Shown here piece after piece: positions 39,005 to 48,370 of a stretch of DNA of 64,000 bases; the stretch's first letter is position 1; each line of letters starts with the position of its first letter. Location: positions 248,001 through 312,000 of the forward strand of contig NZ_BPPB01000004.1 in NCBI RefSeq assembly GCF_019972835.1, in the 5' to 3' direction. Source of the stretch: Lactobacillus laiwuensis. Lineage in GTDB: Bacteria; Bacillota; Bacilli; Lactobacillales; Lactobacillaceae. The notes under the pieces were generated by a model, which did not search any database, was not told the DNA's origin, and was given only the letters and a program-made list of their open reading frames with translations. The position numbers were made by a program, and so were the translations under genes.

Positions 39005-39838
39005 TTAAATATTTAGTTTTTTATGAGCGGGCTTAAATTTATGACTCTTAGTAATTGTACCAATGTGATCATAAGTCACTGTTGCCCGTTTAAATTGACT
39101 CAAATCTTTAGTTTTAATATAACTAACAATCAGTTCACCATTTGCGGCATAGTTATAAAGGGGATAATAGTTTTCATAAGTATTTGTGCCATCAACTCTG
39201 AATTTAATCGCTGTACGCCCAATCCAAAAGCCTTTGTGTTTTCCTTTGGCTTGACCATCTTGCTTCAAGGAAACAGTAAATGTGGCATCTTCCTTATTAC
39301 TATAAATAATATTTTCTTTAGTTAATGTCTTACCATATTGATGATCAGTTTCACTATAGCCATTATACGCATTAGCTAAAGATCCATTGTAATCGTGAAC
39401 CACAGCATGTCCTTTTTTAAAGCGGTATCCGTAAGGTATTTGGCAATATGCTGCTGGAATTATATATTTCGTTTTACCATCTTTTTCTTTAATATTGCTA
39501 ATGAAATAACGAGTACCATTAATTGTTCCCGCACCGATAAAAATATCCCAATCATCAACTCCAGGATCGGATCTAGTTTCCAATAGTTTATGTGATGTTA
39601 AATGGCGATACGCTTGAACATTATCTCCAGGAACAAAACTGGCATACCATTTCCGTTTTTTTATGTAATGGGCACCAGGCTTTTTAGAAAGCTTCTGCAG
39701 CTTGTTATAATCCTTTGTCGTGGCAACTGGCAGAGATTTTGCCGAAATAGATTGAGTGCTTACGCCTAATGAAGCAGAACCGATAGTTAACATCGCACCT
39801 GCAATCAACATTTTCTTGAATAACTTAATCTTCCTCAT
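39005..39838 (-). CDS. Secreted protein of unknown function
   Basis: 277 aa with a classical signal peptide (basic start MRKIKLFKK, hydrophobic core, cleavage near ...SISA). The mature part is Tyr/Lys/Gly-rich and predicted beta-rich, with repeated-looking segments such as YIKKRKWYASFVPGD, TINGTRYFISNIK and YIIPAAYCQIPYGYRFKKGH. This is similar in flavour to lactobacillar SLAP or wall-associated domains, but no SLAP consensus can be drawn. A single Cys is visible. RBS GAGGAAG, 10 bp. It has its own terminator and no operon partners. I do not recognise the family. Confidence 0.75.
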   Translation of the reverse strand: MRKIKLFKKMLIAGAMLTIGSASLGVSTQSISAKSLPVATTKDYNKLQKLSKKPGAHYIKKRKWYASFVPGDNVQAYRHLTSHKLLETRSDPGVDDWDIFIGAGTINGTRYFISNIKEKDGKTKYIIPAAYCQIPYGYRFKKGHAVVHDYNGSLANAYNGYSETDHQYGKTLTKENIIYSNKEDATFTVSLKQDGQAKGKHKGFWIGRTAIKFRVDGTNTYENYYPLYNYAANGELIVSYIKTKDLSQFKRATVTYDHIGTITKSHKFKPAHKKLNI

Positions 39839-40090
39839 AGCAAATAAACTTCCTCACTTTAAGATATATGTCAATAATTTTTTCTGTTATGAATTTCACG
39901 TCTTATACTATTAGTTATATAATTAGTCAGTAATTTAGGCAATATCAAATGAAAAAAATACAGCTTTTTTAACACAAAATTATGGACATAAAGTGGTTTA
40001 TAAATGTTATCATAGCAACTTAAAAGCTGTTTCATACTTTTGCATTATACAAAAAGCCAAAGCGTATTTGAAATATCGTATAAAAATTAA

Positions 40091-40163
40091 AGCCACTTCC
40101 CAGATTTGAACTGAGGACCTCCTCCTTACCACGGCGGTGCTCTACCTCCTGAGCTAAAGTGGC
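40091..40163 (-). tRNA. tRNA-Thr (anticodon GGT)
   Basis: 73 nt including the discriminator. Acceptor GCCACTT / AAGTGGC, D-arm GCTCAGGAGGTAGAGC, anticodon stem CCGCC / GGAGG with loop GTGGTAA (anticodon GGT), T-arm CTCAG-TTCAAAT-CTGGG. The anticodon stem has a central G-A mismatch (29-41), and position 32 is G. It lies 64 bp downstream of the UPF0145 gene. Confidence 0.85.
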
Positions 40164-40226
40164 AAATCAATAATCAATAAAAAAGTACTCACTCTCATGG
40201 AGCGAATACTTCAAATAATACTATAT

Positions 40227-40565
40227 CTATTCGTTGTCTGCAATAAATCTTACAGCGGTCCCATAAGCAACTACAGACTGCATATCACCGCTAATTGAAC
40301 TAGAATCAAAACGCATCATTACAATTGCATCTGCACCTTTATCCCCTGCAGCTTGACGCAATCTTGCCAAAGCTTGATTGCGAGAATCTTCCAGCATCTT
40401 GGTGTAACTGCGAATTTCACCACCAACTACGGATTTTAATCCTGCGCCAAAATTTTTAACAAAATTTTTGGACTGAGTCGTTAAACCAAACACTTCACCA
40501 ATAATTTCATATTTTCTACCAGGTATATTTTCGGTAGTAGTTACTAACATTTCTCTGTCAGCCAT
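40227..40565 (-). CDS. UPF0145 (YbjQ) family protein
   Basis: 112-aa protein of the YbjQ/UPF0145 family (putative heavy-metal-binding domain, probably pentameric in relatives). The typical core is present: [14 protein letters not shown] near the start, [19 protein letters not shown] in the middle, and [14 protein letters not shown] near the end. The start is ATG 40565, with AGGAGAG 5 bp upstream; a longer frame to 40610 has no RBS. The cellular role is not known. Confidence 0.88.
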   Translation of the reverse strand: MADREMLVTTTENIPGRKYEIIGEVFGLTTQSKNFVKNFGAGLKSVVGGEIRSYTKMLEDSRNQALARLRQAAGDKGADAIVMMRFDSSSISGDMQSVVAYGTAVRFIADNE

Positions 40566-40638
40566 TTTTACTCTCCTATCTGAGCATTCAGATAAATATT
40601 TCACTAACATAATAGTATGAAATTACAGAATTTTTTTG

Positions 40639-41034
40639 TCAAATAAGAGTTACTATTTTGGCAGCAATTTCAGGTGGCATTAAATTAATTTGAGTTAAAT
40701 CAGCACTTGCCACCCATTCTGGCTGATAAACGTTAGACTTACTTGAGCGTTCCTTTTCTTCACCACTGATTGCTGGTGCAGCTATAAAGGGCATTTTAGC
40801 AAAGAAAAAATGTTCATTTTCTTGACTTTTGTATTCTAATAGATGGGTCAAGTCAGCTGGCTTTAGCTGAATATTTAACTCTTCCTCGATTTCTCTTAAT
40901 GCAGTTTCAACTGGAGTTTCATTTCCTTCAGCTCCACCACCTGGAATTACCCAGTAGTCCCGACCATTTTTTAATCTATGAATTAATAACATCGCATCAT
41001 TTTCAGAATTATAAAGTATTACACGTGCGCGCAT
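40639..41034 (-). CDS. Nudix hydrolase
   Basis: 131-aa pyrophosphohydrolase with a complete Nudix box, GGAEGNETPVETALREIEEE, near residues 35-55, preceded by DYWVIPGGG. Substrates in the family are nucleoside diphosphates linked to another moiety; the specific one cannot be told. The start is ATG 41034, with AGGAG 8 bp upstream; GTG 41043 overlaps that RBS. Located between tyrS and the UPF0145 gene. Confidence 0.9.
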   Translation of the reverse strand: MRARVILYNSENDAMLLIHRLKNGRDYWVIPGGGAEGNETPVETALREIEEELNIQLKPADLTHLLEYKSQENEHFFFAKMPFIAAPAISGEEKERSSKSNVYQPEWVASADLTQINLMPPEIAAKIVTLI

Positions 41035-41088
41035 ATCAAACACTCCTTCAGAAAAAATAATGTTTTCTTATATACCCTTTTGTCAACT

Positions 41089-41124
41089 AAAAAATCTGTT
41101 GCACCGAGCGCAACAGATTTTTTC
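41089..41124 (-). terminator. tyrS terminator
   Basis: Near-perfect stem AAAAATCTGTTGC / GCAACAGATTTTT with a 7-nt loop, 5 bp past the tyrS stop. Confidence 0.9.
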
Positions 41125-41128
41125 TTAA

Positions 41129-42394
41129 CTAGTCTTTAACTGTTACCAAAGTATATTTTCTTTTACCTTTGCGAATAATGACATACTTGCCGTCAAAAGC
41201 CTTAGCAGGATCGACCTCAAAGTCTACTGACTGCTCACGGTCACCGTTCACATAAATTGCTCCGTTAACAACATCTTCTCGTGCCTGGCGCTTAGAGGGT
41301 TCAATTTTGGTATCAACCAAGAAGTCCACAATATTTTGGCTCTGAGACGATGCCTCAGCTGCTGGTGCACTCTTTAGCCCTTGCTCAATTTGCTTGACCG
41401 ACAAATTTTTAATATCTCCGGAAAACAAAGCATCTGTAATCATTTCTGCTTCTTTTAAGCCTGCTTCTCCGTGAACAAATTTTGTTACTTCTCTAGCGAG
41501 CGTCTTTTGCGCTGTCCGCTTCCACGGTTCAACTTTTACTTGCTCCGCCAGATCATCAATTTCTTCATGACTAAGGAAAGTAAAGTACTTCAAGTACTTA
41601 ACAACGTCACGATCATCCTGATTGATCCAGAATTGGTAAAATTCATAAGGACTGGTCTTTTCAGGATCAAGCCAAACGGCTCCACCAGCAGATTTACCAA
41701 ACTTGGTACCGTCAGCTTTCAACATTAATGGAATAGTCAAACCAAAGGCCTGTCTGTCTGATCCCATTAATTTATGGATCAAATCAATTCCTGCTGTGAT
41801 ATTGCCCCATTGATCGCTACCACCAATTTGCATTTGAACACCATAATTTTTATTTAACTGGTAGAAATCAATGGCCTGTAAAATCTGGTAAGAAAACTCG
41901 GTAAATGAAATACCATTTTCCAGGCGATTGGCAACTACGTCTTTATTGATCATATTATTAACTTGGAAGTGCTTGCCGTATTCACGCAAGAATTCAATTA
42001 AACTTAATTTATCAAGCCACTCTGCGTTGTTAACAATTTGAAAGTTATCAGTGCCAAACAATTTTTCCATTTGCTTAGTCAGAGCAAGTTCATTTTCGTG
42101 TAATTTTTCTGCACTAAGGAGCACTCTCTCTGACTTACGTCCAGAGGGGTCACCAATTGTTCCTGTGCCGCCACCTATAACGATCACAGGGTGATATCCA
42201 GCCAGCTGAAACCTTTTCAAAATCATGAAGGGAATAAGATGACCGATATGCAGTGAATCACCAGTGGGATCAGTGCCGCAATAAAGGGCTAAGTCATCGT
42301 GGTCTTGTAAATATTTGGTTAGTCCTACTTCATCAGTCTGCTGGTTAATCGCTCCACGCCATTTTAAGTCTGCTAAAATATCAAAGTTTGCCAT
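41129..42394 (-). CDS. tyrS: Tyrosyl-tRNA synthetase
   Basis: Charges tRNA-Tyr. 421 aa, class I. The HIGH motif lies in GDSLHIGHLIPF near residue 50, the KMSKS equivalent is KFGKSAGG near residue 230, and a C-terminal S4 RNA-binding domain covers about 355-421 (KRQAREDVVNGAIYVNG). The leader is a tyrosine T-box riboswitch. RBS GGAGGA, 8 bp. Monocistronic, with terminators on both sides. Confidence 0.97.
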   Translation of the reverse strand: MANFDILADLKWRGAINQQTDEVGLTKYLQDHDDLALYCGTDPTGDSLHIGHLIPFMILKRFQLAGYHPVIVIGGGTGTIGDPSGRKSERVLLSAEKLHENELALTKQMEKLFGTDNFQIVNNAEWLDKLSLIEFLREYGKHFQVNNMINKDVVANRLENGISFTEFSYQILQAIDFYQLNKNYGVQMQIGGSDQWGNITAGIDLIHKLMGSDRQAFGLTIPLMLKADGTKFGKSAGGAVWLDPEKTSPYEFYQFWINQDDRDVVKYLKYFTFLSHEEIDDLAEQVKVEPWKRTAQKTLAREVTKFVHGEAGLKEAEMITDALFSGDIKNLSVKQIEQGLKSAPAAEASSQSQNIVDFLVDTKIEPSKRQAREDVVNGAIYVNGDREQSVDFEVDPAKAFDGKYVIIRKGKRKYTLVTVKD

Positions 42395-42408
42395 CTTTTT
42401 TCCTCCAA

Positions 42409-42620
42409 TAAAAAATCCCTAGATTCTTAAACGAATCTAGGGACGACTAAATACTTTTTTCAGCCGTGGTACCACCCACGTTCGCACTTCAATGACAAGT
42501 GCCTTAATTACGGTCTTTATGGGAACCACCCAACTCGTATTTCGCTACACTTGACCTGTCTAGCTCACACTAACCGCTAGTTCTCTGAACGCTGAATCAA
42601 GGTGCTACTTAAATTTGTTA
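42409..42620 (-). promoter_or_regulatory. T-box riboswitch controlling tyrS
   Basis: Minus-strand leader with the T-box core TGGGTGGTACCACGG (42464-42478), a stem I region further upstream holding the codon TAC (42537-42539) as Tyr specifier, and a terminator stem CCCTAGATTC / GAATCTAGGG followed by T6 (42412-42443). Uncharged tRNA-Tyr should favour read-through. Confidence 0.93.
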
Positions 42621-42664
42621 TAAATGATAATACTCATTTTTTCTTAATAAGTCAATACAATTTG

Positions 42665-45637
42665 TTACTTATAAAAGCCTTTAATCTTTAAACCATAAGC
42701 TTTACCAGCTGTCATGTCATATTGAATAGCCTCATAATCGGCTAAAACTTGCTGCTGCTTCTTAGTCAAGTATTTCGGTTCTATTACTTGTCCTTGCCTT
42801 CCAATTAATTCAAAGCCTTTATCACCTTTGAAGTTAATTGTTATTGCCGGTAACTTCTTATGAACTTCAGTTAACAGAGCCTGGTAAGGAGTAACTTTCG
42901 AATCTGTCTGTTCCAGCATCATTGCAATAAAGTCACTTGAACTGACGAAATTATTAGCCTTGCGTGGCAGTCTCTTTTTAGCGCCATGTTGCCGTGCATA
43001 CTTATTCGAATAGATAAAGTAGCGCGTCGAGTGCATCTGTACTGGATATTTGGCAGTATAACTCTGAGAAAGAATGCTTGGGTAGTGATCACCATAAAAG
43101 ACCAAAGTAATTGGCTTTTTAATCTTATCTATCTGTTCAATGAATTGTTTCACAGCTTTATCAGTATATTGCGTTCCCTTGACATAAGTGGCCATTTGAT
43201 CGCGAACCGCTGGAGACTTAAATAATTCTCCCGAAATCTTGCCCATGTATTCATTATTTGGATACCAATTATTATATGGCATGTGATTTTGGATTGAAAT
43301 CAGGTTAATAAATTGTCCACCGTTACGCGAGTTGATTTCTTTTAGACCATTAGCATAGGTAGTAAAGTCAGAGTTATAACCACTCTTGCCCAATTTCTTT
43401 TGATCAATAATCTTATATTTCGAACCCACAAAGATAAATTTGTCAAATTTGAATCTATGATAGTCTTCCTGTCTGGAGTAATACGTTCCAATAAACGGGT
43501 GGACCGCAGATTTATAATCAAAATTCATTCCTATTGTTGGATAGAAATCATAATTAGGTACCACTTGAACATAAGGAGTCAATGTAGACTTAAACATTCC
43601 CATGTTTAATCCGGTTAAAGTCTCCCATTCCATATTGGCAGTACCACCACCATAACCAGCACTTAGCATGTTGCCGTAAGTAGAACGCGACTTCATTGAT
43701 TGAATAAATTTAACTGGGTTTGGAACATCACGGTCAAGCCTAAATGTAGGGAAAGTACTTGGATCAACAAAACTTTCACTCAAATTAAAGACAATAGTTT
43801 GATCTTTAAGAGTATTCTTCCGCTTCTTATTTATTTTAGCAGCAACTTTTTCATATTTATTGTTTAACTGCTTGATACTTGTTTCTGAATATCCCTCAGG
43901 CTGATCCATAATTTGCAGATCAATATAATTCAAGAAATTAAGTACAGGACCGTTAACTTGGATATCTCGTTCTGGATTACGGAACCTTTGTTTATTATCG
44001 AAACCGCGATTGATATGATAGATCACTCCACCATCATGATTAAAACGCAATGGTGTGACAAATAATAATAAGCTTAAAAGTGCCCAAATACCACGTCTCT
44101 TCCATGATCCCCGCTTTTTAACAGGGAATTTTAACTCTAAGAAAATATCAAGGGCAATAACTACAATCAGTGCAACTAAAATTACAATAACAGTAGTCTT
44201 ACCGATCATTGGAATTAAGGTTTTCCAATTGACAATTTCACTGATTTCAGTTGGATAAATTGGTTCACCACGAAGTAAGAGCTTAATCTTATTGGCTACA
44301 GCCCAACCGATCGCGATTATACTGACTAAAATGTTCGAAGTCCAATAGCGTGTAGTTACAAAGTAAAAGACAGAAAATAACGCATCCAAAAAGATGGTAG
44401 TCAAAATCATGGCAAAGAATTTAGTGCCCAGAAGATAAACTATCGCATTAATTGTAGAAGCAGTACTAATTTGAATTCGTAAATTATCAGATTCAATTAG
44501 GAAAGAACCAAAACTTAGAATATAAAACCAGACCCAAGTAAGCAGATTAACCCTGTTAGTAATTACAAACTTAGTAAAGACTGCCCATACTTTTTCGCAT
44601 ACCTTAGCTAAATTAGGTTCGTTATCTAAATAATTAATTATTTTCGCAAACGGATTGATTTGGAATAAATAGCGATCGAGCAACTGATACCAAACAATCA
44701 CAATTAGCAACATAACAACAAGCATTATCAACTTGTTAATCATTGAGGAGCCAGTAAAATGGAATGCTCTCATAAATCTTGGTGAAATGGGCGCATCCAT
44801 AATCATAATTACTGGAATAAAGAAACGCATCTGTTCTTTATTAAAAGTCATAATAACTTTTTTGAATAATAAGAAAACAGCTACTACCAGTAAAAACATG
44901 AACGGAGATGAAGGATTGTTTAAGAACTCCCTGTTCCAGTCACCACCCCCGTTGCCGGAAATAATTTGTGACCAGTAAACAGCATCGAACCCCGAAACAC
45001 CGATTATCACAATGAAGAAAGAAAGAAAACCGCTAATTAAAGATAGGGTTAGCAATTTTTTGCCAATGTGGACATTAGCTAAAAACATGCCCCAGGCAAA
45101 AAATAAAACCAAGTAAAGGCCATATAGCGAATATTGAAATGACAGGTTGCCGGCACTTAAAGCAAAACCCAGTAGAGTTAATAAACTCAACACCAGGAGA
45201 TTTTGCTTAACTGTCAATTTATGCAAAAAGTCATACAAATGTGGCTGAATCAACAAACAGAAAATCAAACCAGAAAACAAAACAGATGTACTGGTAATGA
45301 TCGGAAACAGCATGCCCCATACACGCCACATGTTAAAGCGGGCAGGAACTATAAAGAAAAATAAAATGTAATAGACAATTAAAGTCACGCTGGCTAACAA
45401 CCAGTATTTAAAACTTTCGCTAACACTTTGTTTTTTCTTACTATAAACAGCACCAAATATCATGGGAATAAGCATTAAAGTCGCATTATGCAACATATTT
45501 GGCATAAAACGGACAAATGAAAAGTGTGCTCTGGCAGCAATTCCCTTCAAGTTGAACATTTGGACCAGCATGAACAGAGTTGCTACCAGTAGACAAATTA
45601 TCTGGATGGCTTTTAAAGATTTTTTATTTTTATTCAT
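42665..45637 (-). CDS. LTA-synthase-like sulfatase-fold membrane enzyme with extra N-terminal membrane domain
   Basis: Phosphoglycerol-transferase/LTA synthase family protein of 990 aa, against about 600-700 for the usual enzyme. The first 340 residues add about ten membrane segments. They are followed by an LtaS-like membrane part (about 360-560) and an extracellular sulfatase-fold domain (about 600-930). Catalytic residues are readable: Glu621 (NLSESF), Thr666 (GGGTANMEW), and Asp850 with His851 (FYGDHYP). The start is ATG 45637; GTG 45658 lies upstream of the GAGGA RBS. It is followed upstream on the same strand by plsY and an LCP gene, an envelope cluster. The exact polymer made is inferred, not shown. 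Confidence 0.88.
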   Translation of the reverse strand: MNKNKKSLKAIQIICLLVATLFMLVQMFNLKGIAARAHFSFVRFMPNMLHNATLMLIPMIFGAVYSKKKQSVSESFKYWLLASVTLIVYYILFFFIVPARFNMWRVWGMLFPIITSTSVLFSGLIFCLLIQPHLYDFLHKLTVKQNLLVLSLLTLLGFALSAGNLSFQYSLYGLYLVLFFAWGMFLANVHIGKKLLTLSLISGFLSFFIVIIGVSGFDAVYWSQIISGNGGGDWNREFLNNPSSPFMFLLVVAVFLLFKKVIMTFNKEQMRFFIPVIMIMDAPISPRFMRAFHFTGSSMINKLIMLVVMLLIVIVWYQLLDRYLFQINPFAKIINYLDNEPNLAKVCEKVWAVFTKFVITNRVNLLTWVWFYILSFGSFLIESDNLRIQISTASTINAIVYLLGTKFFAMILTTIFLDALFSVFYFVTTRYWTSNILVSIIAIGWAVANKIKLLLRGEPIYPTEISEIVNWKTLIPMIGKTTVIVILVALIVVIALDIFLELKFPVKKRGSWKRRGIWALLSLLLFVTPLRFNHDGGVIYHINRGFDNKQRFRNPERDIQVNGPVLNFLNYIDLQIMDQPEGYSETSIKQLNNKYEKVAAKINKKRKNTLKDQTIVFNLSESFVDPSTFPTFRLDRDVPNPVKFIQSMKSRSTYGNMLSAGYGGGTANMEWETLTGLNMGMFKSTLTPYVQVVPNYDFYPTIGMNFDYKSAVHPFIGTYYSRQEDYHRFKFDKFIFVGSKYKIIDQKKLGKSGYNSDFTTYANGLKEINSRNGGQFINLISIQNHMPYNNWYPNNEYMGKISGELFKSPAVRDQMATYVKGTQYTDKAVKQFIEQIDKIKKPITLVFYGDHYPSILSQSYTAKYPVQMHSTRYFIYSNKYARQHGAKKRLPRKANNFVSSSDFIAMMLEQTDSKVTPYQALLTEVHKKLPAITINFKGDKGFELIGRQGQVIEPKYLTKKQQQVLADYEAIQYDMTAGKAYGLKIKGFYK

Positions 45638-45672
45638 ATTTCTAGTTATTTTCCTCACTAAAAATGATGCTA

Positions 45673-46290
45673 TTAATTATCGCGCTTAATACCCAATTTT
45701 TTCTTAATTGAATATAAAACATCAACCTTTTTTCCTTTTCTGGCAAAAAAATCACGAAGATCATATCTAAATTTATAGACCATAACCAACGTCATAATCA
45801 ATAAAACGATTCCAGCTTCCTGAGTTGTCAAAAATTGATATAAACTGAACAATATTATAAAAATTATTGGTGGAACCGTCAAATTTTGTAATATTATTAA
45901 CAGGAAAAAAGCAACTAACAATGTCGCTGCAGCTACTGGTGTATCATATAACGCTGCTACTATCACAGCGACCGTTACGCCTTTGCCACCTTGGAAATGT
46001 TCCCAAAAAGGAAAGCAATGACCCAGCATTAAGCCCAATCCTGCATATAGCAAAGCAATATTGTTTGGGAAAAGGCAATGTACGATTGAAAGACAAATAA
46101 TAGTTTTCAGTATATCACCAATACAAGTTAATATACCCCATTTTTTTCCAAACACGGCTCCGACATTTGCAGTTCCCGGATTACCTGATCCCACCTTTGT
46201 AGGATCTTGATGCAAGGCAAAACGACAAATCAACACAGCAGTGAGCAGACAGCCAAACCCATATCCAATAATAATTGACCACAAACGCAT
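45673..46290 (-). CDS. plsY: Glycerol-3-phosphate acyltransferase PlsY
   Basis: Membrane acyltransferase using acyl-phosphate to acylate glycerol-3-phosphate, the first step to phosphatidic acid. 205 aa, about five membrane segments. Family motifs are GSGNPGTANVGAVFG, LGHCFPFWEHFQGGKGV and an Asn/Pro-rich third loop. The start ATG is 2 nt after the LCP stop, with AAGGTGA 9 bp upstream. The Lys-rich C-terminal extension is longer than usual. A second plsY may exist elsewhere. Confidence 0.93.
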   Translation of the reverse strand: MRLWSIIIGYGFGCLLTAVLICRFALHQDPTKVGSGNPGTANVGAVFGKKWGILTCIGDILKTIICLSIVHCLFPNNIALLYAGLGLMLGHCFPFWEHFQGGKGVTVAVIVAALYDTPVAAATLLVAFFLLIILQNLTVPPIIFIILFSLYQFLTTQEAGIVLLIMTLVMVYKFRYDLRDFFARKGKKVDVLYSIKKKLGIKRDN

Positions 46291-46292
46291 GC

Positions 46293-47414
46293 TCAATAGT
46301 CACCTTCTTCCTGGTAACTTTGATCTTGATAATCCTCATATATATGGTATTCTTGACTATCAGGATTTTTAAATTTGAAGCCATCAGCTTTATTACGCTT
46401 ATTCTGATATGTTTCATTATTATTTATAGGCGTCTCAGACAAACCAAGTTCTGTTCGCAGATAATCGGAGACCCGTTGCAATTCTTTAGTAGATTGTACC
46501 TGATAAGAAGAGCCGTCTATTGTAGCATTGTGACCATGAAGATAATCATTTTTTACGTTTTTAGTAGAGTCACGATAATTAAAGGCGATCTGACGCAATG
46601 CATCAAAGGGCAAATTAGTTTTAAGATTTCCCGAAACTGACGATAATACTGAGTCAATGCGCGTTAAAGTATTAATTGAAACGGATTTTTTTATGATAGT
46701 AGTAATCACTTGGCGTTGACGCTTTTGACGACCATAATCGCCTTCTGGATCATCATAACGCATGCGTGAATAGGCCAGAGCCCCACCACCGCTCATATGA
46801 GTAAGCTGATTTTTCTTAAAAATATAACCACCATACTCAAAGCTCATGGTTGGCCTGATATTAATACCACCAACATAACGGATGAGACGCATAATACCCT
46901 TCATATTTACCAAAACATAATACTTAATTGGAACATTAACTAACTTGGACACGCTTGCCATCGACATGGCAGCCCCACCAATGGGATAAGCTGCATTTAT
47001 TTTTTCAACTTGAAATTGGTCAGCGCCGACCATTTGAGCCATAGTGTCTCGTGGAACTGACATTAAGGTGTAGCGCTTCTTTTGGGGATTAACAACAGCA
47101 ATAATAATGGTATCAGTATTGCCTATCTTGTCTTTACGGTCGAGTGCTCCAGTATCGCTGCCCATTAACAACACTGCAAATTTTTTCTTACCGTTAAATT
47201 CACCATTTTTAATCTGCACGCTGTTTTTAGCGTCGTATGCGTTATCTACCGTATCTTTTGTGCGAAAATAAATATATGCTGAATACACGCAGACCGCCAA
47301 AGCCAAAAGCACTATAAAACATGATAACCACGCTAAAATACGCCTTTTTTTATGGTAATCTTTTGCATGTAATTCAACCCGACTTTTATCTGGATGATTA
47401 TCGTTGTGATCCAT
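46293..47414 (-). CDS. LCP (LytR-CpsA-Psr) family wall-polymer ligase
   Basis: Type II membrane protein of 373 aa. One N-terminal membrane segment (ILAWLSCFIVLLALAVCVYSAYIYF) is followed by the LCP domain (VLLMGSDTGALDRKDKIG, LMSVPRDTMAQM, LAYSRMRYDDPEGDYGRQKRQRQV, with the Arg residues that bind pyrophosphate lipid). LCP enzymes attach teichoic acids or capsule polymers to peptidoglycan. The Tyr/Glu/Gln-rich tail ends in YQEEGDY. It is the first gene of LCP-plsY-LtaS-like. Confidence 0.94.
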   Translation of the reverse strand: MDHNDNHPDKSRVELHAKDYHKKRRILAWLSCFIVLLALAVCVYSAYIYFRTKDTVDNAYDAKNSVQIKNGEFNGKKKFAVLLMGSDTGALDRKDKIGNTDTIIIAVVNPQKKRYTLMSVPRDTMAQMVGADQFQVEKINAAYPIGGAAMSMASVSKLVNVPIKYYVLVNMKGIMRLIRYVGGINIRPTMSFEYGGYIFKKNQLTHMSGGGALAYSRMRYDDPEGDYGRQKRQRQVITTIIKKSVSINTLTRIDSVLSSVSGNLKTNLPFDALRQIAFNYRDSTKNVKNDYLHGHNATIDGSSYQVQSTKELQRVSDYLRTELGLSETPINNNETYQNKRNKADGFKFKNPDSQEYHIYEDYQDQSYQEEGDY

Positions 47415-47459
47415 AACTTTTACTTACCCAAATTTTAATTACAATGAGTACATTATAGC

Positions 47460-47488
47460 AAAAAAAACAAGCCATTGCCGGTTTGTCT
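47460..47488 (-). terminator. Terminator of the aldose-epimerase-like gene
   Basis: Minus-strand ACAAACC / GGCTTGT (one mismatch) followed by T8. It separates the gene from the LCP operon. Confidence 0.6.
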
Positions 47489-47517
47489 ATTTTATCTTAT
47501 TAAAATCATTAATTTAT

Positions 47518-48084
47518 TTAATTCAAGGCTAGGGTTAGTCTGAGATCTTCGTCACTATCACTAGCCAGTGCAGCTGCATTATAAGCAGCACTAATCTGAT
47601 CGCTCTCAGCCGTCAACGTAAAATTAGGCGAAGCTATAGTTAAATTAGTTTTATCTTTACTTAATACTACTTCGTTAGCATTAGAATTCACTTTCCAACC
47701 CGAAAAAACTGGTATCACGAATTTCACTGAAAACGGCATATCTTTATGAGAATTATTTTTCAGATAAAACTTAATATTAATTTCATTTCCCTCCAAAGCA
47801 TAAGTTAGAATTGCTTCAAAATGAAACGGGAACTTTTTATAACTCGAATTGTCGTCAATTAAAGCTAAACTAACTCGTGAATCTCCCTTGTCTACAACTG
47901 TCCAGGGCAGGATATCTGCTAGATTGTCCTCTAGTTCAGCTCCTCTAAAAATAACTTCTAATGCTTTTTGCGCGTCAATATCTTTAAAATAATCAATTTG
48001 TCTATTCAGGGCAATCAAGTTAGCTAACCTGGCACCCTTTTCAGAAACAGTCACACGCAAAACAGAACTTTCAATTGTTTGCAT
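47518..48084 (-). CDS. Small galactose-mutarotase-like protein
   Basis: 188 aa, beta-sandwich pattern of aldose 1-epimerase-like proteins (LRVTVSEKGARLANLIALN near the start, FPFHFEAILTYALEGNEI in the middle). Typical members are about 290 aa; this one is about 100 residues shorter and the usual catalytic His motifs are not evident. It is probably a non-catalytic or divergent member. RBS GGGAG, 6 bp. It has its own terminator. Function unknown. Confidence 0.65.
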   Translation of the reverse strand: MQTIESSVLRVTVSEKGARLANLIALNRQIDYFKDIDAQKALEVIFRGAELEDNLADILPWTVVDKGDSRVSLALIDDNSSYKKFPFHFEAILTYALEGNEINIKFYLKNNSHKDMPFSVKFVIPVFSGWKVNSNANEVVLSKDKTNLTIASPNFTLTAESDQISAAYNAAALASDSDEDLRLTLALN

Positions 48085-48203
48085 AATTTACTCCCAAACT
48101 TTTTCTCTTTCAAAAATAGCACTCAAATACTGTTATTGTCAATTTGATCAAAATACAAAATTATTTGCAATTTCAGTTAAATTATTGAAAAATTATACTT
48201 AAA

Positions 48204-48240
48204 TATCCAAAAAATGATATAACAATACGCTTTTTGGATA
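48204..48240. repeat. Inverted repeat, 10-bp arms
   Basis: TATCCAAAAA at 48204-48213 and TTTTTGGATA at 48231-48240, perfect, with a 17-nt interval. Confidence 0.85.
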
Positions 48241-48324
48241 GCATTTTAATTTAAAGCTTATTTTAAAGCATTTTTAGCAAAAGAAGCCAAATTTATTAGC
48301 AAAATTTACTTAGATATATTATAA

Positions 48325-48370
48325 TTAACTTGTTCCCGAGAATTATAATAAAGTTTTTGGAACAAGTTAA
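48325..48370. repeat. Inverted repeat, 12-bp arms
   Basis: TTAACTTGTTCC at 48325-48336 and GGAACAAGTTAA at 48359-48370, perfect, with a 22-nt interval. It directly abuts the terminator hairpin. Confidence 0.85.
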
